DNA from: Palleronia caenipelagi
GTDB lineage: Bacteria; Pseudomonadota; Alphaproteobacteria; Rhodobacterales; Rhodobacteraceae
Assembly (NCBI RefSeq): GCF_007004065.1
Contig: NZ_VFSV01000025.1
Location: forward strand, 1-48,649
Direction of reading: 5' to 3'
DNA length: 48,649 nt
The notes under the pieces are model-generated. The model saw only the letters and a program-made list of their open reading frames with translations. It was not told where the DNA came from and made no database searches. Position numbers and translations under genes: made by a program. This document shows, piece after piece, positions 16,568 to 25,229 of this stretch (its first letter is position 1; every line of letters begins with the position of its first letter).

Positions 16568-17730
16568 CGAGCACGCGCCCCCACGTTTCGCAGTTGCCAC
16601 TTGAAGGCATAAGAGTTCTTGATCTGACCCATGTCATCGCTGGCCCGATGGCAACTCATCAATTGTGCATGATGGGGGCCGAAGTGATCAAAGTCGAACG
16701 TCCGGGGGAAGGCGACGGAATGCGGGCGCTGCGCACACAACCAGACCAAAATGGGGTGCCACCAGCGTTCCGTGCCCTGAACGCTGGAAAAAAGTCGGTC
16801 ACGCTGGACCTAAAAGTTGCAAAGGACCGCGATCATCTGCTCGCATTGGCCAGCTCGTGCCAAGTATTCGTCGAAAACTTCAGACCCGGTGTCGCTAAGC
16901 GCCTCGGCTTATCTGCAGGTGATATCCGGCGCGTTCGCCCCGATGTGATCTACTGCTCCATTTCGGGCTGGGGGCAAACCGGAGAACTGTCTGCCTTACC
17001 GGCCTACGATCATGTCATCCAGGCCGCCACGGGAATGATGGCGATGCAGGGCTCAGAGGGCCCACCGGTCAAAGTCGGTTTCCCGGTTGTCGATACGGCA
17101 ACGGGCATGTCGGCAGCCACTGCTATTCTGGCGGCTTTGTTGCGCCGCGCAAAAGGCGACACATCGGACGTCGAAATCGATGTTTCCATGGTCGACAGCG
17201 CGATGCTGCTGATGGCAACCGTCTATGCGCAGACAATCGCGACAGATGCCGCGCCCCCCCGCGTGGGCAATCGAGGATTTGTCGGCAGTCCGGGCGCGAG
17301 CACCTTCGAAGCCGCTGATGGCTATGTGTCGATTGCCGCCAATACAATGGGTCAGTTTCGAACATTGTGCAGCATCGTGGGCCGAGCGGACTTGGCACTG
17401 CCGCCCTACCTGCCAGACGGATTGTCCGACACCGATTTCTTGTTCAACCTTGCCAGCCCCGAACTTGGCTCTGAATTGTCAGCCGAAATTCGAAAACTGG
17501 AAGCAGCCGAGTTCGAAAGAGCGCTCATCGCGGGGGGCGTTGCAGCCGCGCGTGTTCGTGATCTTCACGAGTTTTTGACAGAGTTGTACCACAAGACACC
17601 AAGCTTGAATGTTCCTGAAGAACCAACGGCTCTTATGCCTGGTTTTCGCAGCGAAGGCGCTCTTAAAAAGGAAAGTTGTTACGCGCCACTGCTGGGTGAA
17701 CATACAAAAGTAACGCCTGAAACTGCTTGA
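16564..17730 (+). CDS. CaiB/BaiF-type (family III) CoA-transferase
   Basis: This 388-aa enzyme starts LPLEGIRVLDLTHVIAGPMATHQLCMMGAEVIKVERPGEGD, the family III hallmark. The VENFRPGVAKRLGL block and D177 in VVDTATG match the region of the catalytic Asp. Family III enzymes move CoA between acids such as oxalate/formate, carnitine, or C4-C5 dicarboxylates without a ping-pong release step. It is slightly shorter at the C-terminus than typical 400-430-aa members, yet still ends YAPLLGEHTKV, as the family does. With the divergent TTT transporter it suggests uptake followed by CoA activation of one organic acid. Confidence 0.9.
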   Translation: MTSTRPHVSQLPLEGIRVLDLTHVIAGPMATHQLCMMGAEVIKVERPGEGDGMRALRTQPDQNGVPPAFRALNAGKKSVTLDLKVAKDRDHLLALASSCQVFVENFRPGVAKRLGLSAGDIRRVRPDVIYCSISGWGQTGELSALPAYDHVIQAATGMMAMQGSEGPPVKVGFPVVDTATGMSAATAILAALLRRAKGDTSDVEIDVSMVDSAMLLMATVYAQTIATDAAPPRVGNRGFVGSPGASTFEAADGYVSIAANTMGQFRTLCSIVGRADLALPPYLPDGLSDTDFLFNLASPELGSELSAEIRKLEAAEFERALIAGGVAAARVRDLHEFLTELYHKTPSLNVPEEPTALMPGFRSEGALKKESCYAPLLGEHTKVTPETA

Positions 17731-17741
17731 CGTCTCCAAGA

Positions 17742-18550
17742 GGGATTGCCAACTTGCAGACGCGCCCGAGGGTGTTTAGCCGGTCGCCATGAATGTACCA
17801 GCTGAGATGCCGCGCCTGAAGGGCTATCGTTTTCCCCGTGAAGTCGTCGCCTATGCCGTTTGGGCCTATCATCGGTTCGCGCTGAGCACGGCGGATATAG
17901 AGGATCTGCTCGCCGAGCGAGGCGTCATCGTCAGCCGGGAAGCCGTTCGGAAATGGGTGAACCGGTTTGGTCGGCATTTCGCGCATTGCATCAAGCGCGA
18001 CCGGCCCGCAGCGTCAGATAAGTGGCACCTCGATGAGGTCGCCGTCCCGATCAACGGCATCAAGATGTGGTTATGGCGGGCCGTGGACGGGAACGGCGAT
18101 GTGCTCGACATTCTGGTGCAGCCGAGGCGGAACGCCAAGGCAGCCAGGCGGTTTCTGAAACAGTTGATCGCCCGGTTTGGCCAGCCTCGCGTTATCGTCA
18201 CGGACAAATTGCGCAGCTATATCAAACCGATCCGCCAGCTGGCTCCAGACGCAGATCACCGGGCTCATAAGGGCCTGAATAATCGTATTGAGGGCTCGCA
18301 CCGACCAACGCGGAAACGAGAAAAGCTCATGGGCCGGTTCAAGTCGGTCGGGCAAGCGCAGCGCTTCCTCTCCGCCCATGACCAGATCAATGTGATATTC
18401 AGACCCCGCCGCTACCGACTTTCAGCCATCTCTTACCGCCACGCCAGATCAGATGCCTTCGATCTGTGGCGCAGCTACGCCCTCGAAATGACCGCGTGAT
18501 CGGATCCGCGTAGGACTTTTACAATCGGTGCAGTACAAGTTGGCAATCCC
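17742..18550 (+). mobile_element. IS6-family insertion sequence (809 bp)
   Basis: Perfect 15-bp terminal inverted repeats bound it: GGGATTGCCAACTTG on the left and CAAGTTGGCAATCCC on the right, with a single intact transposase inside. Size and layout match IS6 elements. The eight bases outside each end (CTCCAAGA and CCCGCGCC) differ, so there is no target duplication. This points to later recombination between copies or a deletion next to the element. It inserted 11 bases after the CoA-transferase stop. Confidence 0.88.
17789..18499 (+). CDS. IS6-family transposase
   Basis: The 236-aa DDE transposase appears intact. A short N-terminal helix-turn-helix (STADIEDLLAERGVIVSREAVRKWVNRFG) is followed by the catalytic Asp in WHLDEVAV, the second Asp in VIVTDKLRSY, and the Glu in LNNRIEGSHRPTRKRE. 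It fills nearly the whole element between the inverted repeats. IS6 enzymes work by a replicative or conservative cointegrate path, which can join unrelated plasmid segments and delete neighbouring DNA. That is in keeping with the mixed gene content right of it. Confidence 0.92.
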   Translation: MNVPAEMPRLKGYRFPREVVAYAVWAYHRFALSTADIEDLLAERGVIVSREAVRKWVNRFGRHFAHCIKRDRPAASDKWHLDEVAVPINGIKMWLWRAVDGNGDVLDILVQPRRNAKAARRFLKQLIARFGQPRVIVTDKLRSYIKPIRQLAPDADHRAHKGLNNRIEGSHRPTRKREKLMGRFKSVGQAQRFLSAHDQINVIFRPRRYRLSAISYRHARSDAFDLWRSYALEMTA

Positions 18551-18659
18551 CCCGCGCCGCCTCTATCCGAGGCGTCATTTCTACCATCGACAATTTGTTA
18601 GTTTTGACGAGCTTGCAACGGGGCTTTATCGTAAAGACCAATATCCGCAATGACCCAAC

Positions 18660-19199
18660 TTACCTCACCCTCTTCACAGTTGCCGAACTGACTTTAAATA
18701 TCGCCGCAATGTCTTTGACCGCGCGGCCTTCAGCTTTCATGCGCAGAACTTCTCCTCGCTGATCAGGTGTCAGCGCTGGGGGTCTTCCCCCAACACGACC
18801 TTTCGCGCGGGCAGATTTCAGACCCTCCAGGGTGCGCTCGCGGATGCGTTCCCGCTCAAACTGTGCGATGGACGCAAAGACATGGAAGACCAGGCGGCCG
18901 GCTGGGGTCGTGGTGTCGATGTCTTCGGCCAGGGACCGAAATCCAGCGTCCTTGGCTTCGATGTTTGCGACGATGTCGAGCAGCTTGGGGAGAGATCGTG
19001 CTAAACGATCATACTTAGCCACGAGGACAACATCGCCGACCCGAAGTTGATCCAGCAAGCGGTTGAGCTCGGGCCGCGCTTTAGCGGTGCCGCTGATTTT
19101 CTCAGAAAAGATCCGCTCCGCGCCCGCCGCCTTCAGCGCGTCCAGTTGAGCATCAAGGTTCTGCTCCTCTGTTGAAACTCTGGCGTATCCGACGATCAT
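18660..19199 (-). CDS. Serine recombinase, Tn3-type resolvase
   Basis: This 179-aa resolvase has the catalytic Ser in MIVGYARVSTEEQNLDAQ (S9) and the arginines of VLVAKYDRLARSLPKLL. The E helix ERERIRERTLEGLKSARAKGR follows, with a C-terminal helix-turn-helix (GRAVKDIAAIFKVSSATVKRVR). It is full length and probably active. There is no Tn3 transposase beside it, so it is either a transposon relic or a plasmid multimer-resolution enzyme. Its likely res site lies in the AT-rich stretch immediately upstream (19200-19380). Confidence 0.88.
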   Translation of the reverse strand: MIVGYARVSTEEQNLDAQLDALKAAGAERIFSEKISGTAKARPELNRLLDQLRVGDVVLVAKYDRLARSLPKLLDIVANIEAKDAGFRSLAEDIDTTTPAGRLVFHVFASIAQFERERIRERTLEGLKSARAKGRVGGRPPALTPDQRGEVLRMKAEGRAVKDIAAIFKVSSATVKRVR

Positions 19200-19235
19200 G
19201 TTTTGACGGTATCAGAAACGTCTCAAAATACAAAA
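19200..19235. promoter_or_regulatory. Possible res subsite next to the resolvase
   Basis: An imperfect dyad (TTTTGACG ... CGTCTCAAAA) sits directly before the resolvase start, where Tn3-type enzymes have their recombination and regulatory subsites. Only this subsite is recognisable to me; the rest of the 200-base AT-rich gap shows no further clear dyads. Confidence 0.35.
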
Positions 19236-19456
19236 GGTTTTGCACCGGGGTTATGATCCAAAGAATGCCCTTGTGTCGTTGGAGGGCGTGAGAGGGATCA
19301 AAACCGACCGTTTTTTCACCCGCTTCGATTATTTTTTGTATTTGGATCAAAATTATGCTAATTTAGTGCTTTAAGAATTTGATTCCTTGAAAACTGGATC
19401 GATTGAATCTGGATTTTTCCGCTAGATCTCCCTGGCTGGGAGAGGAGCGGAATAGC

Positions 19457-19606
19457 ATGAAAGCATCGAGGTTCAGCGATGCCCGCGAAAATCTGGAGGA
19501 TTGGTGTAGACACTACAACGAGGTCAGACCCCATAGGGCGATCAGATACAACGTCCCGATTGCCCTGCACTATCCCAATGGCGTCACCAGCCCGTCATCG
19601 TGCAGG
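19457..19606 (+). pseudogene. IS3-family transposase OrfB, C-terminal remnant
   Basis: The frame reads FSDARENLEDWCRHYNEVRPHRAIRYNVPIALHYPNGVTSPSS, the last 45 or so residues of an IS3-type transposase (the RPHxAIxYxxPI ending). The catalytic core is gone and the usual stop is missing, so the frame runs on into the next segment. It marks the left border of the AT-rich tyrosinase island. A minus-strand copy of the same signature was not seen on the right side. Confidence 0.75.
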
Positions 19607-19654
19607 AGGCGGAGAAATATAGTTCCAGGCGACCCAGAGTTGGGGAGTATTGAA

Positions 19655-19669
19655 AGTAATATTATTACT
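19655..19669. promoter_or_regulatory. AT-rich palindrome ahead of the large island gene
   Basis: AGTAATATTATTACT is a perfect 7-1-7 palindrome 32 bases upstream of the large gene's start. It may be an operator or part of the promoter of the island operon. Only position and symmetry support this. Confidence 0.3.
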
Positions 19670-19700
19670 TCTGCGAGCAGTAGACTTTTTGGAGAGCAAT

Positions 19701-22700
19701 ATGAAACTTACAGCGTATTTAGTTGCAACAGATGCAGGAGATATTGAAAGTCAGTGGGTTTCTCTGTGGGTTGCAAGTGGAAATTTTACACCTGCAGTAA
19801 CTGATAAAGAGCTTTTTGACGCTTCATCCCGTTTGGGACATTCACGATCGGACAAGTTTGGCGTGGTTGAGTTTAGAGTTCCAAGCAATTGGTCGCAGAA
19901 TGTTGTCGCCCTTTTTGTTACAATCCATAAACGACAAGGTGATCCGATCAAAATCGCATGGGAAAACGCAACTAATCCAAACGAAATCACAATATTAATA
20001 GACAAGCTTCCGAACACTATCCCTAAAAAACGGGATTTTTGCGATTTTTACTTGGAAGACTGCGAGCTCGTGAATGAACAAAGATTTGTGCAGTTTGTTC
20101 GACTAGGTGTTCTGGACAAAGATACTGGTGAAGTACGACCACCCCATGTATCAAAATTCAATATCGTTGAAACAAAGCCTCTTACTGAAGCCGAAATTGC
20201 AGAGCTGAAGGAAGCGCAAACAAAAGCAGTTGATGACTGGTCCCCTTCATCGAAAGATGCTGTTGCCACTCCAGCAGTTGGTCACGCACAAGATGCGCAA
20301 GTCGAAGAGTTAAGCTCCCGAGTGGCACGCTCAGCGGGGAAAACCTCAGCTCAATCCGAGATGCAAGAGACCGTGCGAATGGTTGGGGAACCGGCTCTCA
20401 CCTTAGAGGAGTTTAGCCGCGTTCCAATTCCAACACCTGCGACAATGCAGTTAACGGGAACAATGGTGCAGGCTAATTATATGCGTCATACCTTGTCAGC
20501 ACTCGCAACAGCGTATGGTGCGATCAGAGATACCGTTCCAGTGCGGTATGAAATGGATTGTGACAACCCCATCGACTGGGATTTAACGCCAACGATCCGC
20601 CAAGCATGCGAGCCGTACTTTTTACATGCGATACATTTTTCTCAACGGGTTAAATATAAAGGCCCTTGCGCTGGAAAGGTTACATACACCTCGACGCTCT
20701 TGCCATGCCAAGAAAAGCAGATTGCTACTGTTAGCTGGAAACGAAACGAAGGAACTTCCCGTTCAGAAGAAAGAACGGCTATCGAGCGTTTAAGCAGTAC
20801 GATGTCGCGCTCCCGAGACATTGAGGACATACAAAAGGCAACTGTTCGAGAAGCGATGAAAGGGAATTCCACTTCAAGTACGGCAAGTATTTCTGCAAGC
20901 GTAAGCGCGCCACTAGGAAGCCTTCCAGTTAATGTAGGTGTATCGGGTGGTTTTTCAAAAACTAAATCCTCTGCGTCTCAGAATTCAAGTAGAGACATGA
21001 CCGCCCAAGCCAGCCAAAAATTGCGTGATAATTCGTTTCAGGCGGCTGAATCTCTTCGCTCACAAACCGTTACTGTTACCCACGAAGTTTCGCAAGAAGA
21101 AGCAGTTTCTGCCGTGACAGAGAATATAAAGAACTACAATCGAATGCACGCCATGCATCTCGTTGTGAAGGAAGTGAACAGTCGATACGAAATTGAACAC
21201 CTTCCTGTCGGCGTTGTTCCGACGGTTGCAATTCCGTTTGTCGCTTCAATGTTTGACGAGTTAAAAGTTCTTCGCTGGAGAAAATACCTTGAGCCAGCGG
21301 TGCATTACTCACTCATTCCTGCATTTGATGCGATTGAGCGCATAATGAACCAATATGCCAGTTCATCGTTGCCTCAAGGAAGGTTCGCAGACGCAACATT
21401 AAACGATATTTATGGAACAGTTGAAGCTGAATTTCGGATCGCGTCTCCTGATTTAGGTCAATTTGGAGCACCACAAGCAAACCAAACCATTTCTGATTTG
21501 ATAAAAGACAGATGGGGATGGTTCGGTATTATTCACGCTGAAAAACTACTAGATCGTTGGGAGAAAATCCAAGAAGGACGAGCAGAGTATTATCAAAAAC
21601 ATATTGCTCCACTTCTCGCGGCAAAACTTGCTAAACATGTCTATGTTCGTGCGCGAAACAAAAATCATACCCCAATTAATTTACCCATTGATTCAACGGC
21701 ACTTACGAAACTGAACAATGACGGTTTCATCAAGGTTGCGTTTAATTTGAACGGCTCAATAAATCATATTAAACGCTCCGATATAGCCTATTTGGAATTT
21801 TATCTTGCGGATGAGACGGGAAATGAGGTGTCTCTTGGCGACGTGTTGCCAGAAGGTTCACAAGTGATTTTCCATTCTGGGGAATTTGAATACTCCACAG
21901 ATTTTAGGAATGATCTTCTGTTTTCCTCTAATCGGATAAGAGATGATTTGGATTTAGGAGACACTGTCCTGGTGAGAACTCCGTTAAGTCCGAGTGAGCT
22001 CGAGGACCCAGTTGAAACAGATATCATCCTTAGAGACCGGTTGCTTCAAGTGCTCAATACAAATCTGGTTAGCGCGACAGAGGCCATTTTACAGCAGCTC
22101 GCTCAAAATGAACCATCCCATCTAAATATGTTATTGGATGCGATTAAAGTTCCCAACGACCCAAGCAGAACTGTCAGAGATATTATAGGAAACTTCGTCG
22201 GGGTCAGTGATTGTGCCCTTCTCTTCGAATTAGCGCCTGGATTTGATGAATTAACGGATGGAATGATTGATCTCGAAGATGGTGAAACGCTACTCGACCA
22301 CTACACTTCAGACACGCCGATTCAACCAACAACTGTTTCAGTTCCTACTGGCGCAGTGCACATGGAAGCCTATTTGGGCAAGTGTATTCTTCGTGAGAAA
22401 ATTGACCACTCCCGCGCCGTGGACTGGGATGCGCCGTGTGAAAGCAATATTACCCCCATTAATCCCGTTTCCACTGACACTCGCCGCGCTGACCCCGCCG
22501 ACACAACACCAACAGATTTCTCTCAACCGATAATTAATATGCAGGCCGTGCCAGCCGCACCTGATTATCAGGGGACATCTGCGTTGATATCGGCGATTAC
22601 TCAGCCCGATATTTTTAGAGATATTACTGGCCTTGACGGAACGCAAAAGAACACGATTGAAGCATTCAAGGAGGCTCTAAAATACGCTGATGGTGCAAGG

Positions 22701-23030
22701 TCAGAGGTCGCGCTTGCAGCTTCACGTATGGCTGAGCGCGAACAAGGTGTGAAGAATGTTGATCGTCTTGGCTCGCGTCTAAAAGATGCTGTGGAGGCGG
22801 GCCTAATAGACAAAGAGGAGGCTAAAAAAGTATATGGTGAGCAATTAAAAAGGGCATTGGGTGGTGTGCCTGAAAGAAGTGTACCAGTGTCTAACAATAT
22901 GCCAAAACATAGCCAATTAGTTGACACACTAATTGACGCATTTGGCCTTTCAAATGTTGACAGCGAATCTTCTGAGAATGCTTCCGAAGATGCGCTTATC
23001 TTCAGCTCAGGCCAGCATCATAGTTTGTGA
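19701..23030 (+). CDS. Large orphan protein, 1,109 aa, partner of the tyrosinase
   Basis: I chose ATG 19701 because GGAGAG lies just upstream; an earlier ATG at 19650 lacks a site. There is no signal peptide or long hydrophobic helix. Residues 1-110 look like a beta-sandwich (MKLTAYLVATDAGDIESQW). A charged linker spans about 190-225. A conserved-looking block (SWKRNEGTSRSEERTAIERL) is at 344. A Ser/Gly-rich alternating stretch (SVSAPLGSLPVNVGVSGGFS) covers about 394-423 and could form an amphipathic beta hairpin. YNRMHAMHLVVKEV is at 479, VPTGAVHMEAYLGKC near 880, and helical repeats ending SRLKDAVEAGLIDKEEAKKV near 1040. I recall similar blocks in large unassigned bacterial proteins. The sequence is AT-rich, unlike its neighbours. 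Function unknown; a pore, carrier or copper chaperone is speculation. Confidence 0.85.
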   Translation: MKLTAYLVATDAGDIESQWVSLWVASGNFTPAVTDKELFDASSRLGHSRSDKFGVVEFRVPSNWSQNVVALFVTIHKRQGDPIKIAWENATNPNEITILIDKLPNTIPKKRDFCDFYLEDCELVNEQRFVQFVRLGVLDKDTGEVRPPHVSKFNIVETKPLTEAEIAELKEAQTKAVDDWSPSSKDAVATPAVGHAQDAQVEELSSRVARSAGKTSAQSEMQETVRMVGEPALTLEEFSRVPIPTPATMQLTGTMVQANYMRHTLSALATAYGAIRDTVPVRYEMDCDNPIDWDLTPTIRQACEPYFLHAIHFSQRVKYKGPCAGKVTYTSTLLPCQEKQIATVSWKRNEGTSRSEERTAIERLSSTMSRSRDIEDIQKATVREAMKGNSTSSTASISASVSAPLGSLPVNVGVSGGFSKTKSSASQNSSRDMTAQASQKLRDNSFQAAESLRSQTVTVTHEVSQEEAVSAVTENIKNYNRMHAMHLVVKEVNSRYEIEHLPVGVVPTVAIPFVASMFDELKVLRWRKYLEPAVHYSLIPAFDAIERIMNQYASSSLPQGRFADATLNDIYGTVEAEFRIASPDLGQFGAPQANQTISDLIKDRWGWFGIIHAEKLLDRWEKIQEGRAEYYQKHIAPLLAAKLAKHVYVRARNKNHTPINLPIDSTALTKLNNDGFIKVAFNLNGSINHIKRSDIAYLEFYLADETGNEVSLGDVLPEGSQVIFHSGEFEYSTDFRNDLLFSSNRIRDDLDLGDTVLVRTPLSPSELEDPVETDIILRDRLLQVLNTNLVSATEAILQQLAQNEPSHLNMLLDAIKVPNDPSRTVRDIIGNFVGVSDCALLFELAPGFDELTDGMIDLEDGETLLDHYTSDTPIQPTTVSVPTGAVHMEAYLGKCILREKIDHSRAVDWDAPCESNITPINPVSTDTRRADPADTTPTDFSQPIINMQAVPAAPDYQGTSALISAITQPDIFRDITGLDGTQKNTIEAFKEALKYADGARSEVALAASRMAEREQGVKNVDRLGSRLKDAVEAGLIDKEEAKKVYGEQLKRALGGVPERSVPVSNNMPKHSQLVDTLIDAFGLSNVDSESSENASEDALIFSSGQHHSL

Positions 23031-23036
23031 GGTTTT

Positions 23037-24101
23037 ATGATAATTCGTCAAAATATTAAAGACTCGAACGTTGCAAAGATGTTTCAAACCAACTTCATCA
23101 ACAATCTTGTTGTAAAAAAGCCAAATGCGAGGCAGCAAGCGTTCATAGACAATTTTTTTGATAGTCCCATCGACCCGACGACTAGTATTTCAACAGAAGT
23201 GCCTTCGCTTTCAAATGTAATAGGATCTGGCCAGCAGCAAGTAGGAAGCTTTTTGGGAGAAAAATATACTAAGGTGACGTGTATTCACTATTTTGTATTA
23301 CTACACAAAGTTGCCAAAAGACATCATAACTCTGAAAACTTTCTACCCTGGCATAGAGCTTTTTTAGCCGAATTTGAAGAAGATTTAGGGATGCCGTTAC
23401 CCTATTGGGCTTGGTTTGACGAAAGTGGGGTAAATGATGTTCCAATCGAGCTGACCCTTTCAGAGCTTCAGAAAACAGCTGCGGATTTAGGTGAAACCAA
23501 CTATTTTGCAAACTTGAAAAGATTTAACCCTGATGGAAAGCTCGGCTCTCTATCGAAGGAAATTCAGCGCTTTTTCAAAGGTTTTTTGCAAGATGCAATT
23601 GCAAACAATACTGGTGTTATTTGGTTTAGTGACGATTCATCAAAGCCTGCATTTTCAGACTCCATTGAGCAAGGTACAGGTTCTATTTCGCCAGGTGGAA
23701 TGCATAATGCAATTCATGGAATGGTTGGGCGTTCTTCAAGTCCGAACACGTTGGGGCATTTATCACGAATTGCAGAATCTCCTTTTGACCCAATCTTCTG
23801 GTTGCATCACGCATATATTGACAAAATTTGGGCTAATCTTGATCAATTGTTTGCATTTTGGGATCAATTCTTCCCTCTGGAGAGTGGAACCAGAATGGCT
23901 AGCTTATATAAAGGTTATCCCAACTTTAACTATCCAAGCATTAACCCATTACCGTCGGGGGATTTGCCTCCGACTATCAAATCATCGAGTAACCTACGTT
24001 CAATTGCGACTTTAGACTATAATTATGATCATTCTTGGTTGGATCTTTGGATTAAACAAGCCCCAGGTTTTAAACCCCTTGTAGACCATATTGAGCCCTA
24101 A
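23037..24101 (+). CDS. Tyrosinase (type-3 copper oxidase), 354 aa
   Basis: All six copper ligands can be placed. CuA uses H84 (CIHYF), H97 (KRHHNSENF) and H106 (FLPWHRAFL, exactly nine after H97). CuB uses H223 and H227 (GMHNAIHGMV) and H257 (DPIFWLHHAYIDKIW). The family hydroxylates monophenols and/or oxidises o-diphenols to quinones with O2. The protein has no signal peptide or C-terminal lid domain. Its ATG lies six bases after the stop of the large gene (TGAGGTTTTATG), so the two are coupled. AT-rich codon use matches that gene and differs from the rest of the plasmid. Substrate unknown; melanin-type chemistry or protein crosslinking are options. Confidence 0.93.
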   Translation: MIIRQNIKDSNVAKMFQTNFINNLVVKKPNARQQAFIDNFFDSPIDPTTSISTEVPSLSNVIGSGQQQVGSFLGEKYTKVTCIHYFVLLHKVAKRHHNSENFLPWHRAFLAEFEEDLGMPLPYWAWFDESGVNDVPIELTLSELQKTAADLGETNYFANLKRFNPDGKLGSLSKEIQRFFKGFLQDAIANNTGVIWFSDDSSKPAFSDSIEQGTGSISPGGMHNAIHGMVGRSSSPNTLGHLSRIAESPFDPIFWLHHAYIDKIWANLDQLFAFWDQFFPLESGTRMASLYKGYPNFNYPSINPLPSGDLPPTIKSSSNLRSIATLDYNYDHSWLDLWIKQAPGFKPLVDHIEP

Positions 24102-24268
24102 TCTCAGTAGTAAAAAAGTTGGAAGTGTAGCTTAATCCGTGCAATGCGCTTTGGTTCAGCTCAAAGTATGCAAAAAATCCCCCTTGCCCACGCCCGCCAA
24201 TAAGCTAGCGTTAATAGTGGTTTGAAGCCCTTTTGAACCTCCGCTCGTAAGATCGAATAGGAGGTTCT

Positions 24269-24358
24269 ATGATTTTATGTTTTGGGGTTGAGGAGTATCT
24301 TGAGGGGTTGCTAGCAGACGGTATTTCGGCTCGCCCCGATTTCCAAACCGACTCATAA
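24269..24358 (+). CDS. Possible 29-aa small ORF right of the tyrosinase
   Basis: A textbook AGGAGG site precedes an ATG opening MILCFGVEEYLEGLLADGIS and ending at TAA. It may be a small gene or the first codons of a lost transposase or other gene, since the next bases (AAGATCGGGAATTCC) look like a junction. The rest of the 335 bases between the tyrosinase and brnA hold no other candidate. Confidence 0.25.
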   Translation: MILCFGVEEYLEGLLADGISARPDFQTDS

Positions 24359-24436
24359 GATCGGGAATTCCAATTGGAGTTCTCGGATCATTTCCCACCC
24401 CTAGATCTAATTCACCATAACGAACATTCTGCGTCG

Positions 24437-24697
24437 TCACTGGCGATGCGCATCGTAGTAGGATCGCAAGACGGCGTTCATGCGGGCCTGGTAGCCTCTG
24501 CCTTGCTGTTTGAACCACTCGACGACGTCGCTGTCGAACTTCGCGGTGACTTGGGTCAGGTTGCGCGCCACAGGCATCACCACTTTAGCGGTCGACCAGA
24601 AATCTTCAGTCAATTCGGGCTGGTCTGAAAAATCGATATCCTCGTCCTCCAGCGCGGCCAGCTCTTTCGGGGACAGGGGTCTGTCATATTTTGGCAT
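24437..24697 (-). CDS. brnA: BrnA-family antitoxin
   Basis: The 86-aa product has an acidic N-terminal region (PLSPKELAALEDEDIDFSDQPELTEDFWSTAK) that typically embraces BrnT, and a C-terminal ribbon-helix-helix (TAKFDSDVVEWFKQQGRGYQARMNAVLRSYYDAH), the usual BrnA order. It neutralises BrnT and represses the operon. It starts inside the last codons of brnT (14-base overlap), and the toxin-first order is characteristic of brnTA. Confidence 0.92.
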   Translation of the reverse strand: MPKYDRPLSPKELAALEDEDIDFSDQPELTEDFWSTAKVVMPVARNLTQVTAKFDSDVVEWFKQQGRGYQARMNAVLRSYYDAHRQ

Positions 24698-24956
24698 AGT
24701 AAAGCGCCCTTTCTTTCCGCGAGGCCCGCCGTGCTGAGATCAGGCGCGTTCGCCCATCTCTGGCGGTGTGGACAACGGTCAGCACGACGACGTTCTCGAC
24801 GATGCCCAGAGAGATGGTGCGTGTTTCCCCGTAGTCTCTGCGGTCGTCGACACGATCCAAACGGGGGTGATCGAAAATCTGGATGGCCAGCTCGAAACTG
24901 ACTCCGTGTTTCTCGATGTTCCGTTGGTTCTTCTCGTCATCCCACTCAAACTGCAT
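24684..24956 (-). CDS. brnT: BrnT-family ribonuclease toxin
   Basis: This 90-aa toxin begins MQFEWDDEKNQRNIEKHGVSFELAIQIFDHP, the BrnT signature, and continues DRRDYGETRTISLGIVENVVVLTVVHT before ARRASRKERALYYAKI. BrnT folds like RelE and cuts RNA independently of known ribosome recruitment details. ATG 24956 is preferred over the TTG two codons earlier. A TATAAT-like hexamer on the minus strand near 24985-24995 may be its promoter. Together with parDE it gives the window a second addiction module. Confidence 0.92.
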   Translation of the reverse strand: MQFEWDDEKNQRNIEKHGVSFELAIQIFDHPRLDRVDDRRDYGETRTISLGIVENVVVLTVVHTARDGRTRLISARRASRKERALYYAKI

Positions 24957-25229
24957 TTGCAATGCCTAACGTAATTACTTTTATAATTATAGCAAGCGTT
25001 CCTTTCCGAACCCAGCACCCGGCCCTGTGTGTCGCGGAGCCGTCACCGGGGTTAACCTTCAGACCCCGTACAGGTCACCCACATTCTGTCGCAGCGGTTC
25101 GTCCAAATGACGATCTACCTGATCTCGTAGATTTGGACGTTCGCTTCGAAGCAGCTGAGGCGACGTCGACCTTGACCATCCAAGGATAAGGATCGGGCCT
25201 CTGCACTACAGGACCGACAAAGAGCCCCC

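Noticed and set aside
18551-18659. IS6 target duplication
   Set aside because: The eight bases flanking the two inverted repeats differ completely, so no duplication can be claimed.
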